64,000 nt of DNA from NCBI GenBank assembly GCA_963573385.1, contig CAUYLG010017783.1, forward strand, positions 1 through 64,000, given 5' to 3'. Below are positions 13,538 through 27,071 of the stretch, piece by piece. The first letter of the stretch is position 1. The number at the start of each line of letters is the position of its first letter. This DNA comes from Cacajao melanocephalus. Lineage: Eukaryota > Chordata > Mammalia > Primates > Pitheciidae. Under the pieces are notes generated by a model, which was given only the letters and a program-made list of their open reading frames with translations, did no database searches and was not told where the DNA came from. A program made the position numbers and the translations under genes.

Positions 13538-13829
13538 CTATTAAACACTGTTTTTTAGATCTTAGCAATCACTTTACAAATATCAGAAGGTAAACACCTA
13601 AGTCTTTAATTTGGTGATTCATTACATGATTTTGGGAATGGGGAAACAACACCTATTTACCCTAACCACACTCTGCAACTACCTTCCCTAACACTAATGG
13701 AGGTTGTACTGGAATTCTTGTTAAATCTGCAGCACATTAGAACACCTAATCCAAGTTTTGGAGGTTATGGCCTGAGTATCTGCATTGTCACAGGACCTCA
13801 CAAAATTTGATGAATCATTGCACTAGAAC

Positions 13830-14122
13830 TTTTTTTTTTTGAGACAGAGTTTTGTTCTTGTTGCCAAGTCTGTAGCGCAATGGCACCATCTTGGCTCACC
13901 TCCACCTCCACGTCCTGGGTTCAAGCTATTCTCCAGCCTCACCCTCCCAAGTAGCTGGGATTACAGGCATGTACCACCATGCCTGGCTTATTTTGTATTT
14001 TTAGTCAAGACGGGGTTTCTCCATGTTGGTCAGGCGAGTCTCAAACTCCCAACCTCGGGTGATCCACCTGCCTCAGCCTCCCGAAGTGCTGGGATTACAA
14101 GCCTGAGCCACCGTGCCCAGCC
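13830..14122 (-). mobile_element. Alu SINE with target-site duplication
   Basis: Inverted full Alu. tgcactagaac flanks it at 13819-13829 and 14124-14134. Confidence 0.96.
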
Positions 14123-14133
14123 ATGCACTAGAA

Positions 14134-14832
14134 CCTCTTGAGTAGTAAGGCTCTTCTTGAGCAGAGGCTTTTCTGAGGCTCTGTGGCATAGCTGTGTTAT
14201 TCACTTAGCACCCAAGATGTAATATTAGTATGTGTTCATTCATTCAGTGAATATTTTTAGGTGCCTACTGTGTGTTTAGAACCTTACTAAACATTGTCAT
14301 TTTTTGGTGTGCCTACCCACAACTAGATTAAAAGCCTCCTTCAAATAGAGATCCTAAGTAAATATGTCTTTGTAGTCCCAGAAACTGACAAGCAATGTAC
14401 CCTCCACCCAGGGTCCCACCCAGAGTCCAATTCCCTCTTCTTCCTTTCTGACAGAACCACAGTTTTGTTTTGTTCAGGGACCCATCTGTTTAGCCAAGTA
14501 TGTCAGAGAAAACTGTCGGGAATGGTTCTAATATCTGAAGGTGATGCCATTTCTCTTGCCAATTATTGCTTCAGATATTTGCATGTGACCTAATTCTGGC
14601 AGATGAGGCATAAGGGAAAGTCTGTTGGAAGGCTTCTGTGAAGTTTTCTTGCTCCTAGGAGAGAGCTACAGGACAAGGTGGTCTCTCTTTTTCCTCAAAA
14701 TAGTCATGCTTCTGTTATGATCTGGAAATGCTACAGCCATCTTGCTACCTCCCTGAGGATGAAGCTTCCACTGTGGATGACTTCCACTGGAGAAATGGAA
14801 AAAAGGTGAGTCCCTAATTAACGCCCCCAACG
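14134..14832. other. Unique sequence with one L2-like patch
   Basis: 14230-14300 ('attcattcagtgaatattt', 'ggtgcctactgtgtgttta') resembles the antisense L2 3' end. The rest is unique and no gene is seen. Confidence 0.45.
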
Positions 14833-15156
14833 TTTTTGTTTGTTTGTTTGTTTTTGTTTTTGTTTTTGTTTTTTTTGAGACAGGGTCTCCGTCTGTTGCC
14901 CAGGCTGGAGTGCAGTGGCATGATCTCAGCTCACTGCAACCTCCCCCTCCAGGGCTCAACTGATCCTCCCACCTCAGCCTCCTGAGTAGCTGGAACTATA
15001 GATGCTCACCATCATGCCTAGTTAATTTTTAAATTTTTTGTAGAGATGAGGTCTCACTATATTGCCCAGCTAGTCTTGAATCTCTGGGCTCAAGCGATCC
15101 TCCTGCCTTGGCCTCCCAAAGTGCTGTGATTACAGACATGAGCCATAACACTGGGC
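14833..15156 (-). mobile_element. Alu SINE
   Basis: Inverted full Alu with a (GTTT)n tail, ending 'gagccataacactgggcca'. Confidence 0.94.
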
Positions 15157-15579
15157 CAAGACTGTGTTTCTGTATTTGCACCCAAGGTATCCTAACTGAG
15201 GGTGAGTAAATACTGGTTCTGGGTGATGCTGACGATGATGTGAAAAATAAAATGACAGAATTGCCATCTTCAAGGATGTTCCTACTGACCACGATTAAGA
15301 TTTATTTGTGGTGTTTTGAGTAAAGTTATAAATGCAAGACCTACAATCTTTACACCATAGAGCTATCCTCTTCCTCCTAAACCCCTAGAACACTTTGTGA
15401 TATGGTGATACACTAAGAAATACATATTTGGTCTTCATCTGTGTTTCCTGGCATTGAGCTCTTAAAACCTTTGTAACTTCCTGAAGGATAGGTTTAAGAA
15501 GAGCATCTTCATCATTCATAATAAGCTCCTTTCAATCATACCTGAGTTTATGCCAATGACATGGTGGTGGGGCTCCTAG

Positions 15580-17080
15580 ATAGCTTCGGGTTGGGAGCAA
15601 ATCAACAGAAAGACCAAGGCATGACAAGAGAGGGCTGCAACTTTCGGCCCCACCCTTGGCTCCAACCTCTAGGGAGGGAGAGGGACTAGAGATTAAGTTA
15701 ATCACCAATGTCCAATGCTTTAATCAATCATGCCCTAATAAACCTCCATAAAAACCCTAAGTGGGGTTTGCGGGTTCAGAAATCTTCCAGGATGGTGAAT
15801 ATAATCTATGTGCTGGGAGGGTGGCACACCCCAAACTCCACAAGGACAGAAGCATCTATGCTCAGAATCCTTCCTGACCTTACCCTATGTACCTCTTCAT
15901 CTGGTTGTTAATGTGTATCTTTTATAATGTCCTTTACAACAAACCAGTAGCAGTAAGTAATGTATCTTCCTGAGTTCTGTGATCCTTTCTACCAAGTTAT
16001 CCAATCCAAAGGGGCGTTGTGGGAACCCCCTGACTTTATAAGTGGTTGGTTATGTAGCCAAGGGCATTCTAAAGTTAACCTGAAAAACTAATTCAGGCCA
16101 TGATGCGAAGAGAGAGTTGAACTTGCTTCATTATACAATCCTCCCTTTTGGAATTCAGACACGGCTGACCAGCATTAACATTAAAACAGATCTTAAGACT
16201 GACAAAACAGACTCTTTGTAGCAATAAGACATCAAATTCCAGCCTGACTATACTATAGCATCACATGACAGATAGCAGGCCCTGAAAGAAATTAAAGTAT
16301 TTTACCACCAAAATTATATTTTTTGACATATTTTGAAATGGCCTTGTAAAGCTGCCTCTTGTGAGGAAAAATCTACATTTTGTAGAGAATCCCCATTCCT
16401 TCTTTTTCCTTATCCAGGAGAGAATCAACTCAATTCTGATAAGAAACACTTATGATCTATTCCCTCTGAAGCCTGCTCCCTAGAGGCTTCTTCTGCATAA
16501 TGGCCATATCAGTCTCCATAATCCCTATCATAACCCAGACATTCCCTTCTATTGATTCTAGGTGTCTAGACGATAACTTAACCCTTTCAACCAATTGCCA
16601 ATCAGAAAATCTTTGAATCTACCTATGACCTGGAGCCCTCCCCACTTCCCCCTGACTTCAAGTTGTCCCACCTTTCCAGACCAAACCAATGTACATCTTG
16701 CATGTATTGATGGATCTCTTATGTCCCCCTAAAATCCATAAAACCAAGCTGTAGCCTGATCATCTTGGGCACATGTTCTCAAGATCTTCTGGGGCTGTGT
16801 CACAGGCCATTGGTCACTCATATTTGGCTCAGAATAAATCTCTTCCAATATTTTACAGAGTTTGACTCTTTTCATCAACAGAAGTACAGGTGGCCCAGAT
16901 TTTTGGTTGGCATCTAAAGTGGGAATGAACCCTTAACCTGTGGGGTCTGTGCTAACTCCTGGTAATTAGTATCAGAATTGAATTAAATGGTAGGACATCC
17001 AGCTGGTGTCTGGAGAGTTGAAGAATTGGTTGGTGTTGGGGAATAAACTACATACCTATTTGGCGTCAGAATTAGTGTGG
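15580..17080 (+). mobile_element. ERVL-type LTR split by another LTR
   Basis: The left part (about 15580-16075) carries 'cctccataaaaaccctaagt', 'tgctgggagggtggcacacc', 'ctatgtacctcttcatctgg' and 'gtgggaaccccctgacttta'. The right part (16881-17055) carries 'cccttaacctgtggggtctg' and 'aggacatccagctggtgtc'. Together they match an ERVL (MLT2-like) LTR. Immediately after its end, 'ttggcgtcagaattagtg' (17059-17076) resembles a tRNA-Leu primer site. No coding internal region follows. Confidence 0.7.
16081..16880 (+). mobile_element. ERV1-type LTR inserted in the ERVL LTR
   Basis: It begins TGAAAAACTAATTC and ends ATCAACA, giving TG...CA ends 800 bp apart. Near its 3' side are 'gggcacatgttctcaagatc', 'gctgtgtcacaggccattgg' and 'cagaataaatctcttccaa' (polyadenylation signal), the pattern of the MER4-group LTRs. 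I could not find a convincing 4-6 bp target duplication, so the edges are approximate. Confidence 0.65.
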
Positions 17081-17179
17081 TATTATTAAAATGTATCCAA
17101 GAAGTAGTACCTTCTGATATACCATCCAGAAGCAGGGAGATCAGGAGAAGGGGAGTGTCCCCCAAAAATGTCTACTGCC

Positions 17180-18125
17180 CTAAGCGTTCCTCTTCATTTT
17201 TGATCACTCCCCATCCCCTGGCTTGAATCTGTCTCCTCTCTTGACTTATGTGATGCTACTCTCTATGTCACTTCTCTTCCCATATATCAAGCCTCTCCTC
17301 CTTCTCCTTCAATGGCTCCCTTCCTCCTCTACTCACAAAAGATGAGTCTTTCCACACAATAAATTCTCCATTCTTCTGTTCTCCTAGAGTTTACACTATT
17401 TACCCATCCTCCACTTGCAATTGCTTAGTAGACAGTTTCACTGAGATGGTCCACTCTAATCAAAATCAATGTGTTCAAAGTCAGGTCTATCAATTCATAT
17501 CTAAAAACCATCTCCCTTTTCTAGAAATGATACTACCATACTTTCAAGATTAAGAACTTGATACCCTCTTTGATTTCTCCATCTTCTTCATAATTTTCAC
17601 CTGATGTCAAGTCCTAACCATCCTCTTTCTTAATTTCTTTCACACATACCCCTTCCTCTCTGTTGTTATAGCTGATATCCTGGTTCAGCCCCTGACTCTG
17701 TTATTACTTTTAACCTGAAATAACTGCAATATTGCTAAAACGCATTCCTCTCCTTGTTCTCCTCCCACCCCGGGAATCCTTCCTGCATACTCCAGAACAG
17801 CTCCCCATTCAGAAACACTAATGTGAGTTCCCACTATCTTTAAATTCATGTCCAAGCCCCCTGGCCTAGCAAGCCTCCAAAATTAGACCCAAAGTAATCT
17901 TGTTAGGCATGACTCCAAACAAGCCTGCTGTATACAAACTCTTCATTTCAGAAAAGCTGCTTTACTCCTAATCACCCACACACTCCTAGAGCCTCCTTTC
18001 TTTAACCTTGGGTTTATGTAAGGTCACTCTTTGTCTCCTTTTACCTCCATCTGCTAAAACTGAACCTGTTTTCCAAGTCCCAAGTCAAAATCTGAAAGTT
18101 TCCCATCAACTCACATGGAAGTTAT
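17180..18125 (+). mobile_element. L2 LINE fragments
   Basis: Strongly diverged, but in L2 order: 'ataccctctttgatttctcc' (about 17560), 'tctttcttaatttctttcac', 'atcctggttcagcccctgac', then the 'ggcctagcaagcctccaaaa' and 'aagtcccaagtcaaaatctg' blocks. No frame survives. Confidence 0.6.
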
Positions 18126-19385
18126 TTATAAAAGTAATAATGATGATTAAAAACAATAGCTACCATTCTTTGGGCATTTACTCTGTACCAACCAGGGTAA
18201 AATCCCATTCTAGAAAATGTGGAAGACTCAATGAGCCCATGTACATAAAGGGCTGAGTCCAGACCCTGGGGTATGTGGAGGGTGCCCAACAAAAATTGGC
18301 TGAATTGTCACCAGTTGTGCCATTGAAATGTCACAATGATATTTGCTAGCAGTCAAAAATGCCATATCTTGTCCACCTGAAAGAGAGTGAGCACTGAGGA
18401 AGTGGTTTGGAAAAGGGAGCCAGCCAATTCCTCCCAGCATCACCTGGCATGACTTTCTGAGCCTTAGGCAAATAAAACCATCTTTGTTCCAAATTACATC
18501 TATCGTCGGGTGGTATGCTTGTCTTTTACATTTCTATTACGTGTGTCTCTTACGTATCCCTTCACTTCCCTGTTCTGGCACTAAAATGCAGAACTCAGAC
18601 AGCATTAGTAAAAAGAGAAGTGTCCAATGTGATCTATGGTACACAGTCATGTGGGAGACTCGAGAGAAAGCTCTTTCCTGGTGGGCAGAGGTGCTCCATA
18701 AATTCTCATTCCCTTTGAAATCAACAACAAAGTTCCCCCCAGTGCTGAATTTGTTATTGCTGTTTCTCAAACCAAAATGCAATTTGAGAGGGTTATTACA
18801 TAGGAATGTTAAATACATGGCTTTCATGCTAAATCTGTGACAATCTTTCCCCACATTCCAGTGCCGGGAAATTAGCAATTTAAATCTCTTTGAACTGTAT
18901 TGTGGATTCACTCCTCAGAGCTCCTAAAAAATACAAAAAAAGTATTCAGTTACACTAATGTTAGAATCCTGTGATTTACATAATAAGTATCAATTAATAA
19001 GTAAATATCTTACTTTTATAAGACAGGGATGGGAAACATAGTTAGAGTTCAGACCTATTTTAAAAGATTCATCTAGTCCCAGGAAAGCCCCAACCTAGGG
19101 CTTTGAAAAATATGGCAGCATACATTAATGAATCACAGAGGAATTAAAATTCCTGGGGGTGGAAGGTCCACCTGCCCCAGTAGGGAGCTGGATTATAACC
19201 CCACAAGGGTTGCAATCATCATTTCTTGGAAATTTAGATACAAATTAGCATGTCAAGGACAGCTGAGGTTTTCCCTGGAAAACTACAGTATTTTCTTCTA
19301 TCCCAGCATTCTCATATAAGCAAGATCCTCTACTTAGGTTTTATCCCCAAATCACCCAGGTGCTTGTTAAAAATACAGATTCCCA
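18126..19385. other. Mostly unique sequence, no confident gene
   Basis: A MIR-like patch lies at 18150-18200. The opposing open frames at 18484-18911 show no recognised domain. They may be chance frames in low-GC unique DNA. Confidence 0.45.
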
Positions 19386-19674
<289 letters not shown>

Positions 19675-20109
19675 AAATACAGATTCCCACACTTTACATC
19701 CTGTTTCACCTATTCCCTTTGTGCCCCCAGGGTATCCCACCCCCATCACCATCCTCTTATTGTAAAATCTTCAGCTGCTCTGAGGACTTCAGTGGACCAG
19801 GCCCCCCTTTCCCTTCGATATAACAGCTTGATGCTCCAGTTTGTGCCTGGTTCACTTCCTCCCCTTCAGTTTATTTTTCCCTCTGTGTCCCAAAAATACT
19901 GTTATCCTCTTGGGGAGCTTACCTGGTTATGGTCACCAGTCTGTCAACAAAAAATCACTATTTCTCTTGCCCCAGTGATCAGAAAGCATGTAAATAATTT
20001 ATTACTCCTTAGCCACAGGTGTCAGTGACAGGCACTTTGGAAAGTTATTTAGCTGCAACCTCACTGTGCCAAGGCCGTGGCCCAGCCCACTGAGTGTCCT
20101 CAACACACA

Positions 20110-20285
20110 CCCATATGAAACATGTTCTTACTATCCTTTAGAGAAATAATTTTCCATGTTTTACAAAGAAGTTTAGATATAAGAGGCTCAATAACACATC
20201 CAAAGTCAAACCATGAGTCAGTAGTGGATCCAGGATTTTAACCAAGGTTTTCTGATACCCAGATCCATACCGTAAGTGCTCAAGA
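20110..20285 (-). mobile_element. MIR SINE
   Basis: Antisense MIR pattern: 'ttttacaaagaagtttagat', 'aaagtcaaaccatgagtcag', 'tggatccaggattttaacca'. Confidence 0.65.
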
Positions 20286-20289
20286 AGGG

Positions 20290-21082
20290 GTGGTTGTTAG
20301 AAAAGGGAGTGCTTATACACTGTTGGTGGGAATGTAAAGTAGTATAGCCACTATGAAAAACAGGATGGAGGTTCCTCAAAAAATTAAAAATAGAACCACC
20401 ATATGATCCAGCAATCCCACTGCTGGGTATATATCTGAAGGAAAGGAAATCAGTTTGTCAAAGAGCTCTCTGCACTCCCAGGTTTATTGCAGCAGTAGGC
20501 ACAATGGCCAAGATACGGAATCAACCTAAGTGCCCAGTGATGCATGAATGAATAAAGAAAATGTGGTATATATACACAACGTAATAGTATTCAGTCATTT
20601 AAAAATGAAATCCTGCCATTTGTAGCAACATAGATAAAACTGGAGGCCATTACGTTTAGTGCAATAAGCCAGGCACAGAAAGACAAATATTGCATGTTCT
20701 CACTCACATGTGATATAAAAAAGTGGATCTCATGGAGATAGAGAGTAGAATGGTAGTTACAAGAGGCTGAGAAAGGAAGGAGGAGGAGGGTGAAGAGATG
20801 TTGGATAAGGGGTACAAACATACAGTTAAATAGAATAAGTTCTAGTATTTGATAGTACAGTAGGGAAATTATAGTTAACAATCATTTATTGTACATTTCA
20901 AAATAGCTAGAAGATTTGGAATGTTCCCAGCACTAAGAAATGATAAATGTTGGAGGTGATGGATATCCCAGTTTTATCATAACACATTGTATACCTGTAT
21001 CAAAATATCAACTGTACCCCACAAATATGTACAACCATGATATTGTAATTTTAAAAAAAATTAAAAAGAAAACATGGTTGTA
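20290..21082 (+). mobile_element. L1M 3' end
   Basis: Plus-strand L1 ORF2 end and 3' UTR: 'cactgttggtgggaatgtaa', 'atgatccagcaatcccactg', 'gtgcccagtgatgcatgaat', 'catgttctcactcacatgtg', and the 3' end 'cccacaaatatgtacaacc' with an A-rich tail. Typical of older mammalian L1 (L1MA/MB-like). 5' truncated. Confidence 0.9.
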
Positions 21083-21332
21083 ATAATAATTCCAGAGTTG
21101 GTGGTGGTTTCTTTCATTTGGATTCCTAGAAGCAGATTCTGAGACAAAGAAAATCCGTATGAAAATGGTTTAAATAGAGAGCATTCTCAGGAAAAATCAT
21201 TAGGTGAATAAGAAAACGGAGCAGCAAAGGGAAGAGGCCAAATAAGGGAATGAGGTGACAGCAGGCAGAGCTGTCTCAGGGATGAGGTAGGTCTCATCTC
21301 AGAGTTTTCCCCTCAGAGGAAAAGGAACGGGA

Positions 21333-21631
<299 letters not shown>

Positions 21632-22397
21632 CAGAAATTGAAATATTTCTATTCCATACCTGTCAGTCATTGACTCCCAGCTGCTTTAGGGGATGGGGAG
21701 AGGGATAATCCCCAGGCACAAGGGGATCCGTTATGATCACAGGTAATGTGGGCTCTGGGAGAGAAGGGTCAGGGTGGGAGGAAGGCATGCTCAGAGCCAG
21801 TGCACGCTGATGGCATCTGCTACAGCGATCTTGAAACTGGAGTAGCACCATGAAAAGAAGCAAAGCTGCTACCTTGCTTTGTTTTATAGCCCTAAGTATA
21901 CCACACATGTCCTTCAGTGCTGAAGAGAAACCTGAAAGGAGAAACAAGCACCATCCTGTGTCAGGAGGGCCGGGTTTTGGTCCCAATTTTGCCAGAAATG
22001 AGCAACATGACCTTGGGGGAGTCGTTTAGTCCCCGTGGTCCTCAGTGTCCCCTCAGGACCACTGGCGCCTCAGAGGCAATGCTGAAGATGCTAAGTAAAC
22101 ACTTGTTGGTGGACTGAAAACATTTTATTATTTCAGCATGTTCGGAATTCAGGCTGTGGTTACCTCCGAGCTCCTTTCCTGCTGGGTCTCTAACCATGAG
22201 CCTTCCTCTCATTTTTCAAGTTTCTATTATTCTCCTAGCGGAGTTCACTTTTGTAGATATGATTCAGCTCTGCAGAGGGAACCTATGACAGTCATGTGAG
22301 ATGTGTTTAATTTTGTACAGTTTAATTGCATGTTAGTAACAGGGTTTACTAGATGACTCTGCTTTTCCAGTGATACTGGAAAGGAAAAATCATTCCT
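21632..22397. other. Unique sequence with a MIR
   Basis: A plus-strand MIR covers about 21960-22110 ('catgaccttgggggagtcgt', 'tcctcagtgtcccctcagga'). The remainder (21632-21959 and 22111-22397) is unique. No exon could be supported. Confidence 0.55.
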
Positions 22398-22714
22398 TTT
22401 TTTTTTTAATTAAACTTTTTTTTGAAACGGAGCTTCACTCTGTCACCCAGGCTGGAGTGCAGTAGTGTGATCTTGGCTCACTGCAACCTCTACCTCCCAG
22501 GTTCAAGTAATTCCTCTGCCTCAGCCTCCTGAGTAGCTGGGATTACAGGTGCACACCATCATGCCTGGCTACTTTTTTTTTTTTTGTATTTTTAGTAGAG
22601 ACAGGGTCTTGTCATATTGCCCAGTCTGGTCTCGAACTCCTGAGCTCAGGCAATCTACTCGCCTTAGCCTCCCAAAGTGCTAGGATTACAGAAGTGATCC
22701 AGCAAGCCCAGCCT
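22398..22714 (-). mobile_element. Alu SINE
   Basis: Inverted full Alu with an extra T-run in the middle (22573-22584), ending 'atccagcaagcccagcc'. Confidence 0.94.
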
Positions 22715-24048
22715 TTTTTTCTAGAAGATTCAAAAGAGGAAAATATACATGACTATTCTTTGTGGGTATCCATGTTATAATAAAAACATAGGAAAAGTTT
22801 TTTTTTTTCAAAAATGTGTGAATAAATGACCCTTTCTTTTCCATGTAGGATGAGATTTATGCTGCTAGACTTATACTGTGGTTTTATAATATTCTACAAT
22901 TGATTTGCAACTGCAATGAATTTTTGTCAATGTTGCTATTTGAGGCAGAGCTGGGTGTGAGGAATGTGACCCCCAAAATATGGTAGACGTAGAGCTGTGT
23001 CATCCAACTCCTCCTTCAAGCAAGGGCATGCTGCTCAGCTGTGTGAGTGTGGTCAGCAAACAGCTTTCAGCTGTCAGCTCTGTCAAGGTCCGCCTCAGCT
23101 GTGTGAGCCGCTTCATCTGAGGTCACACCCAGCACCGCCCGAAGCCCGTGACTGAGGGAAGTGAGGGTGTAAAGGCAGAGCCATTTTGACCTAACTGGGG
23201 AGGCTGTGAAAAGCTATACCTGCTCCAGAATTTTCTGCTGGGTTGGCCAAAGGCTTTGCTGATCTGACATCGTAGTTATCTTCTTGGTTTATCTTCTTCA
23301 GCACAATCCTGCTTCCTTTCACATTTTTTATAGGTATTGATCTCTAATAAATAGAACCCAAATTTCCAGTAACTCTAATCTGAAACAGTTGATATCTAGA
23401 GTGTTCCAAGAAAACAGGCAATGAGATGGTTTTGGAAGTGGATCACACACCCCTGGGTTGGCTGTGAGGACCCCGTCACTGGTGGCAGGTAGAGCCCAGG
23501 CACCATTGACACAGGGCCATTCAGTTGTTAAATTTTTCATCGTAATGACTTGGAACTTAATGCACTAGCAGGTGCAATAAATGTATCAGGCATCCAAGAC
23601 TTTGAAGGGAAAGGTAGACATAAGGATAATAGGATTGGATGGGTATTGCTAAGTGAGACTGATGCTTCACAGAAAGATGGAGCAGCTGAGGGTGAAAGCC
23701 AGGTGTGAAATTCAGGTGTGAAAGCCAGACTTGGTGGATGCATGCAAAGCTCCTTCAGCCCCACAATGGCAGCACAGAAAAAAGTTGAGGGCTAATAGTC
23801 CAGTGGCTGAACTTCAAAAAAATATAGGCAGGTCTGTGCAAAGGTCAGGGCCCAGGTTAGAAAAACCCTAACAGATGGAATGGAGACATGTTGGTAGATG
23901 TCCCCAAGGATTTTAACATCTCAGTCTCTGACCTTCCTAAGCCATCGGCTGCCTTAGGACCGGCATGGTGAAGGCATAAGTGGAGTCACCACAGTGACAG
24001 AAATGGAAGCCGCATATACTTCCAAGAGCATATATAAGCAGTCCTTGG
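22715..24048. other. Long stretch without an assigned element
   Basis: 22950-23360 has a repeat-like character ('ttctgctgggttggccaaag' followed by 'tattgatctctaataaatag', with an AATAAA) and could be an old LTR; I could not place it. 23780-24040 is also unplaced. No supported coding exon. Confidence 0.35.
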
Positions 24049-24421
<373 letters not shown>

Positions 24422-24425
24422 TTAA

Positions 24426-24724
<299 letters not shown>

Positions 24725-24771
24725 TAAAAATTTATTTTTAACTGACAATTAAAAATTAGACATACCTATGG

Positions 24772-25287
24772 CAATGGTCCCCAGCCTTTTTGGCACCAGG
24801 GACTGGTTTCATGGAAGATTATTTTCCCATGGACCAGAGAGGGGATGGTTTTGGGATGATTCAAATGCATTACATTTATGGCACACTTTATTTCTATTAG
24901 TACTATATTGTTATATGTAATGAAATACAACTCACCATAATGGAGAATCAGCAGGAGCCCTGAACTTGATTTTCTGCACTAGATGGTGCCATCTGGGGTT
25001 AATGGGAGATAGTGTCAGATCATCAGGGATTAGATTCTCATAAGGAGCATACAACCTAGATCCCTCGCACGCACGGTTCACAATAGGGTTCATGCTCCCA
25101 TAAGAATCTAATGCTGCTGTTGATCTGACAGGGGCAGAACTCAGGCAGTAATGTGAGCAAGCGGAGCAGCTGTAAGCACAGATGAAGCTTTGCTTGCTCG
25201 CCCGCTGCTCACCTCCTGCTGTGCAGACTGGTTCTGAACACGCCTCGGACTGGCACTGGTCCATCGCCTGGCACTTAGGGACCCCTG
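24772..25287 (+). mobile_element. MER1A (hAT-Charlie) non-autonomous DNA transposon
   Basis: hAT-type ends ('caatggtccccagcc' at the left, 'ttagggacccctg' at the right) and the MER1 body ('tcgcacgcacggttcacaat', 'gctcacctcctgctgtgcag'). An 8-bp duplication acctatgg (24764-24771) / atctatgg (25288-25295) flanks it, one mismatch. Length about 516 bp, close to MER1A. It has no transposase. Confidence 0.92.
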
Positions 25288-25497
25288 ATCTATGGTACAC
25301 AACATGATGATTTGATATAGGTATACCTTGTGGAATGTCTAAATCAAGCTAACATACCCACTATCTCACTTTTTTTGTGGTGAAAATATTTAAAATCTAC
25401 TATCTAAGCAATTTTTAAGTATATAATACATTGGTATTGACTATAGTCACAATGTTGTACAATAGATCTCCTGAACCTTTTCCTCCTAACTAAAAAT

Positions 25498-25888
25498 TTA
25501 TTTTTATTTTATTTTATTTTTTTGAGACAGAGTCTCATCTGTCATTCAGACTGGAGTGCAGTGGTGTAATCATGGCTCACTGCAGCCTCGACTTCCTGGG
25601 CTCAGGTGATCCTCCCATCTAAGCCTCTCAAATATTATGTTGATGAAAAAGTTATTGCAGGTTTGCCATTAAAATATTAGCAAAAATCACAATACCTTTT
25701 GCACCAAGCCAATAGCTGGGACCACAGGAGTGCACCACCATGCTGGCTAACTTATTTATTTATTTTTTGTAGAGATGGGGGTCTCCCTATGTTGCCCAGG
25801 CTGGTCTCAAACCCCTGGGCTCAAGCAATCCTACTGCCTCGGCCTCCCAAAGTGTTGGGATTATAGGTGTAAGCCACTGTGCTCAGCC
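25498..25888 (-). mobile_element. Alu SINE (AluJ-like) carrying MADE1
   Basis: Inverted old Alu with a (TTTTA)n tail, 'gagacagagtctcatctgtc' to 'gccactgtgctcagccctg'. It is interrupted after 'agcctctcaaata' by MADE1 and resumes at 'tagctgggaccacagg'. It sits within an L1M. Confidence 0.92.
25635..25712. mobile_element. MADE1 (mariner-derived MITE)
   Basis: A 78-bp element with terminal inverted repeats (left 'ttatgttgatgaaaaagtta', right 'accttttgcaccaagccaa') flanked by TA dinucleotides (25633-25634 and 25713-25714). Matches the Hsmar1-derived MADE1 pattern. Mobilised in trans by a mariner transposase; now fixed. Confidence 0.93.
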
Positions 25889-26427
25889 CTGACTAAAATG
25901 TTATACCCTTTAACCAACAGCTCTCCAATCCAACTCTCATTCCCCAGGCTCTGGTAACCGCCACTCTACTCTTTGTCTCTATTAATGAGTTTAACTCTAT
26001 TATAGAGTCCACATGTAAGTGAAATCATGAAGAATTTGTGTGTTTTTTTTCTTTATTTTCTTTCTCCACATGTTTAAAAGAAATTCTCTTTCTGTGCCTG
26101 GCTTACTTCACTTATGTGTCCTATAGGTTCATCCGTGTTTGTCACAAATGACAGGATTTCCTTCTCTTTCACAATGGAATGCTGTAGAGTATTCCATTGT
26201 GTGTATACACCACATTTTCTTTATCTATTCATTTGTTGATGGTTACAGGTTGATTCCATATCTTGGCTATTGCAAATAGTGCAAAGCAATCTTAATAATC
26301 AGTGGGAAGAATTATGATTGTTCTGCAAGTTTTAAAAAGTTTTGTCAAAATATTAAAAACTGTCTTTCTGTCAGTTATGAAAGAAGAAATTACAAATCAT
26401 AGTAAAACTAATATTTACTTAGTATAC

Positions 26428-26721
<294 letters not shown>

Positions 26722-26773
26722 TAGTATACGCTTATTAATTGTTTTAAAAAATCATAATAGGGAGGTAATTAAA

Positions 26774-27049
26774 CAGAGGCCAGTATTTTAGCTTCTAGGT
26801 AAACAGAGCCCAGTATAAAACAGTAAAACAAAACTAACACCAACTGACCTCTGGCCAGGGCCTTCCCACACTAAACCCATCAGGTACATTTTCATTGTCT
26901 CCCCTCCTTGTAAAAGCTCACAGCTCCTGCTGCTGCAGCCAAGAACTCCCAATCTCTTTTGATTCTGAGTGCTACCTAAATTATGAATTGTTCTTTGTTT
27001 AAAATAAACTCTATTACATTTATTTTGTCTAAAGCTTTTATTTTTAACA
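26774..27049 (+). mobile_element. 5' LTR of the 27-38 kb ERV
   Basis: It has 'tgtaaaagctcacagctcct', an AATAAA (27002-27007) and the end TTTTTAACA, followed four bases later by a primer-site-like sequence. It aligns along its length with 38090-38390, at perhaps three-quarters identity by eye. The beginning is ill-defined; I place it where the two copies start to match ('acagaggc'). Confidence 0.75.
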
Positions 27050-27053
27050 GACG

Positions 27054-27071
27054 TGGTTTCAGAAATGGGAT
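27054..27071 (+). promoter_or_regulatory. ERV primer binding site, tRNA-Leu-like
   Basis: TGGTTTCAGAAATGGGAT follows the LTR end. It resembles the complement of the 3' end of a leucine tRNA (CAA anticodon type), differing at about two of the compared positions. This marks where minus-strand DNA synthesis would have begun. Confidence 0.6.

Larger units (their letters stand above)
24725..26285 (-). mobile_element. L1M 3' end, interrupted by MER1A and an Alu
   Basis: Antisense L1 3' UTR and ORF2 end in three segments: 24725-24771, 25288-25497 ('acacaacatgatgatttgat', 'ctaaatcaagctaacatacc') and 25889-26285 ('tccacatgtaagtgaaatca', 'cattccattgtgtgtataca', 'ctattgcaaatagtgc'). The segments join in the correct order once the insertions are removed. 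Confidence 0.88.

Noticed and set aside
16081..16880. 4-6 bp target duplication for the inner LTR
   Set aside because: Flanks ttaacc and gaagta do not match, so the exact boundaries are left open.
18484..18911. Paired open frames of 118 and 124 codons on opposite strands
   Set aside because: No domain, no splice context, no codon pattern that distinguishes one strand. Most likely chance.
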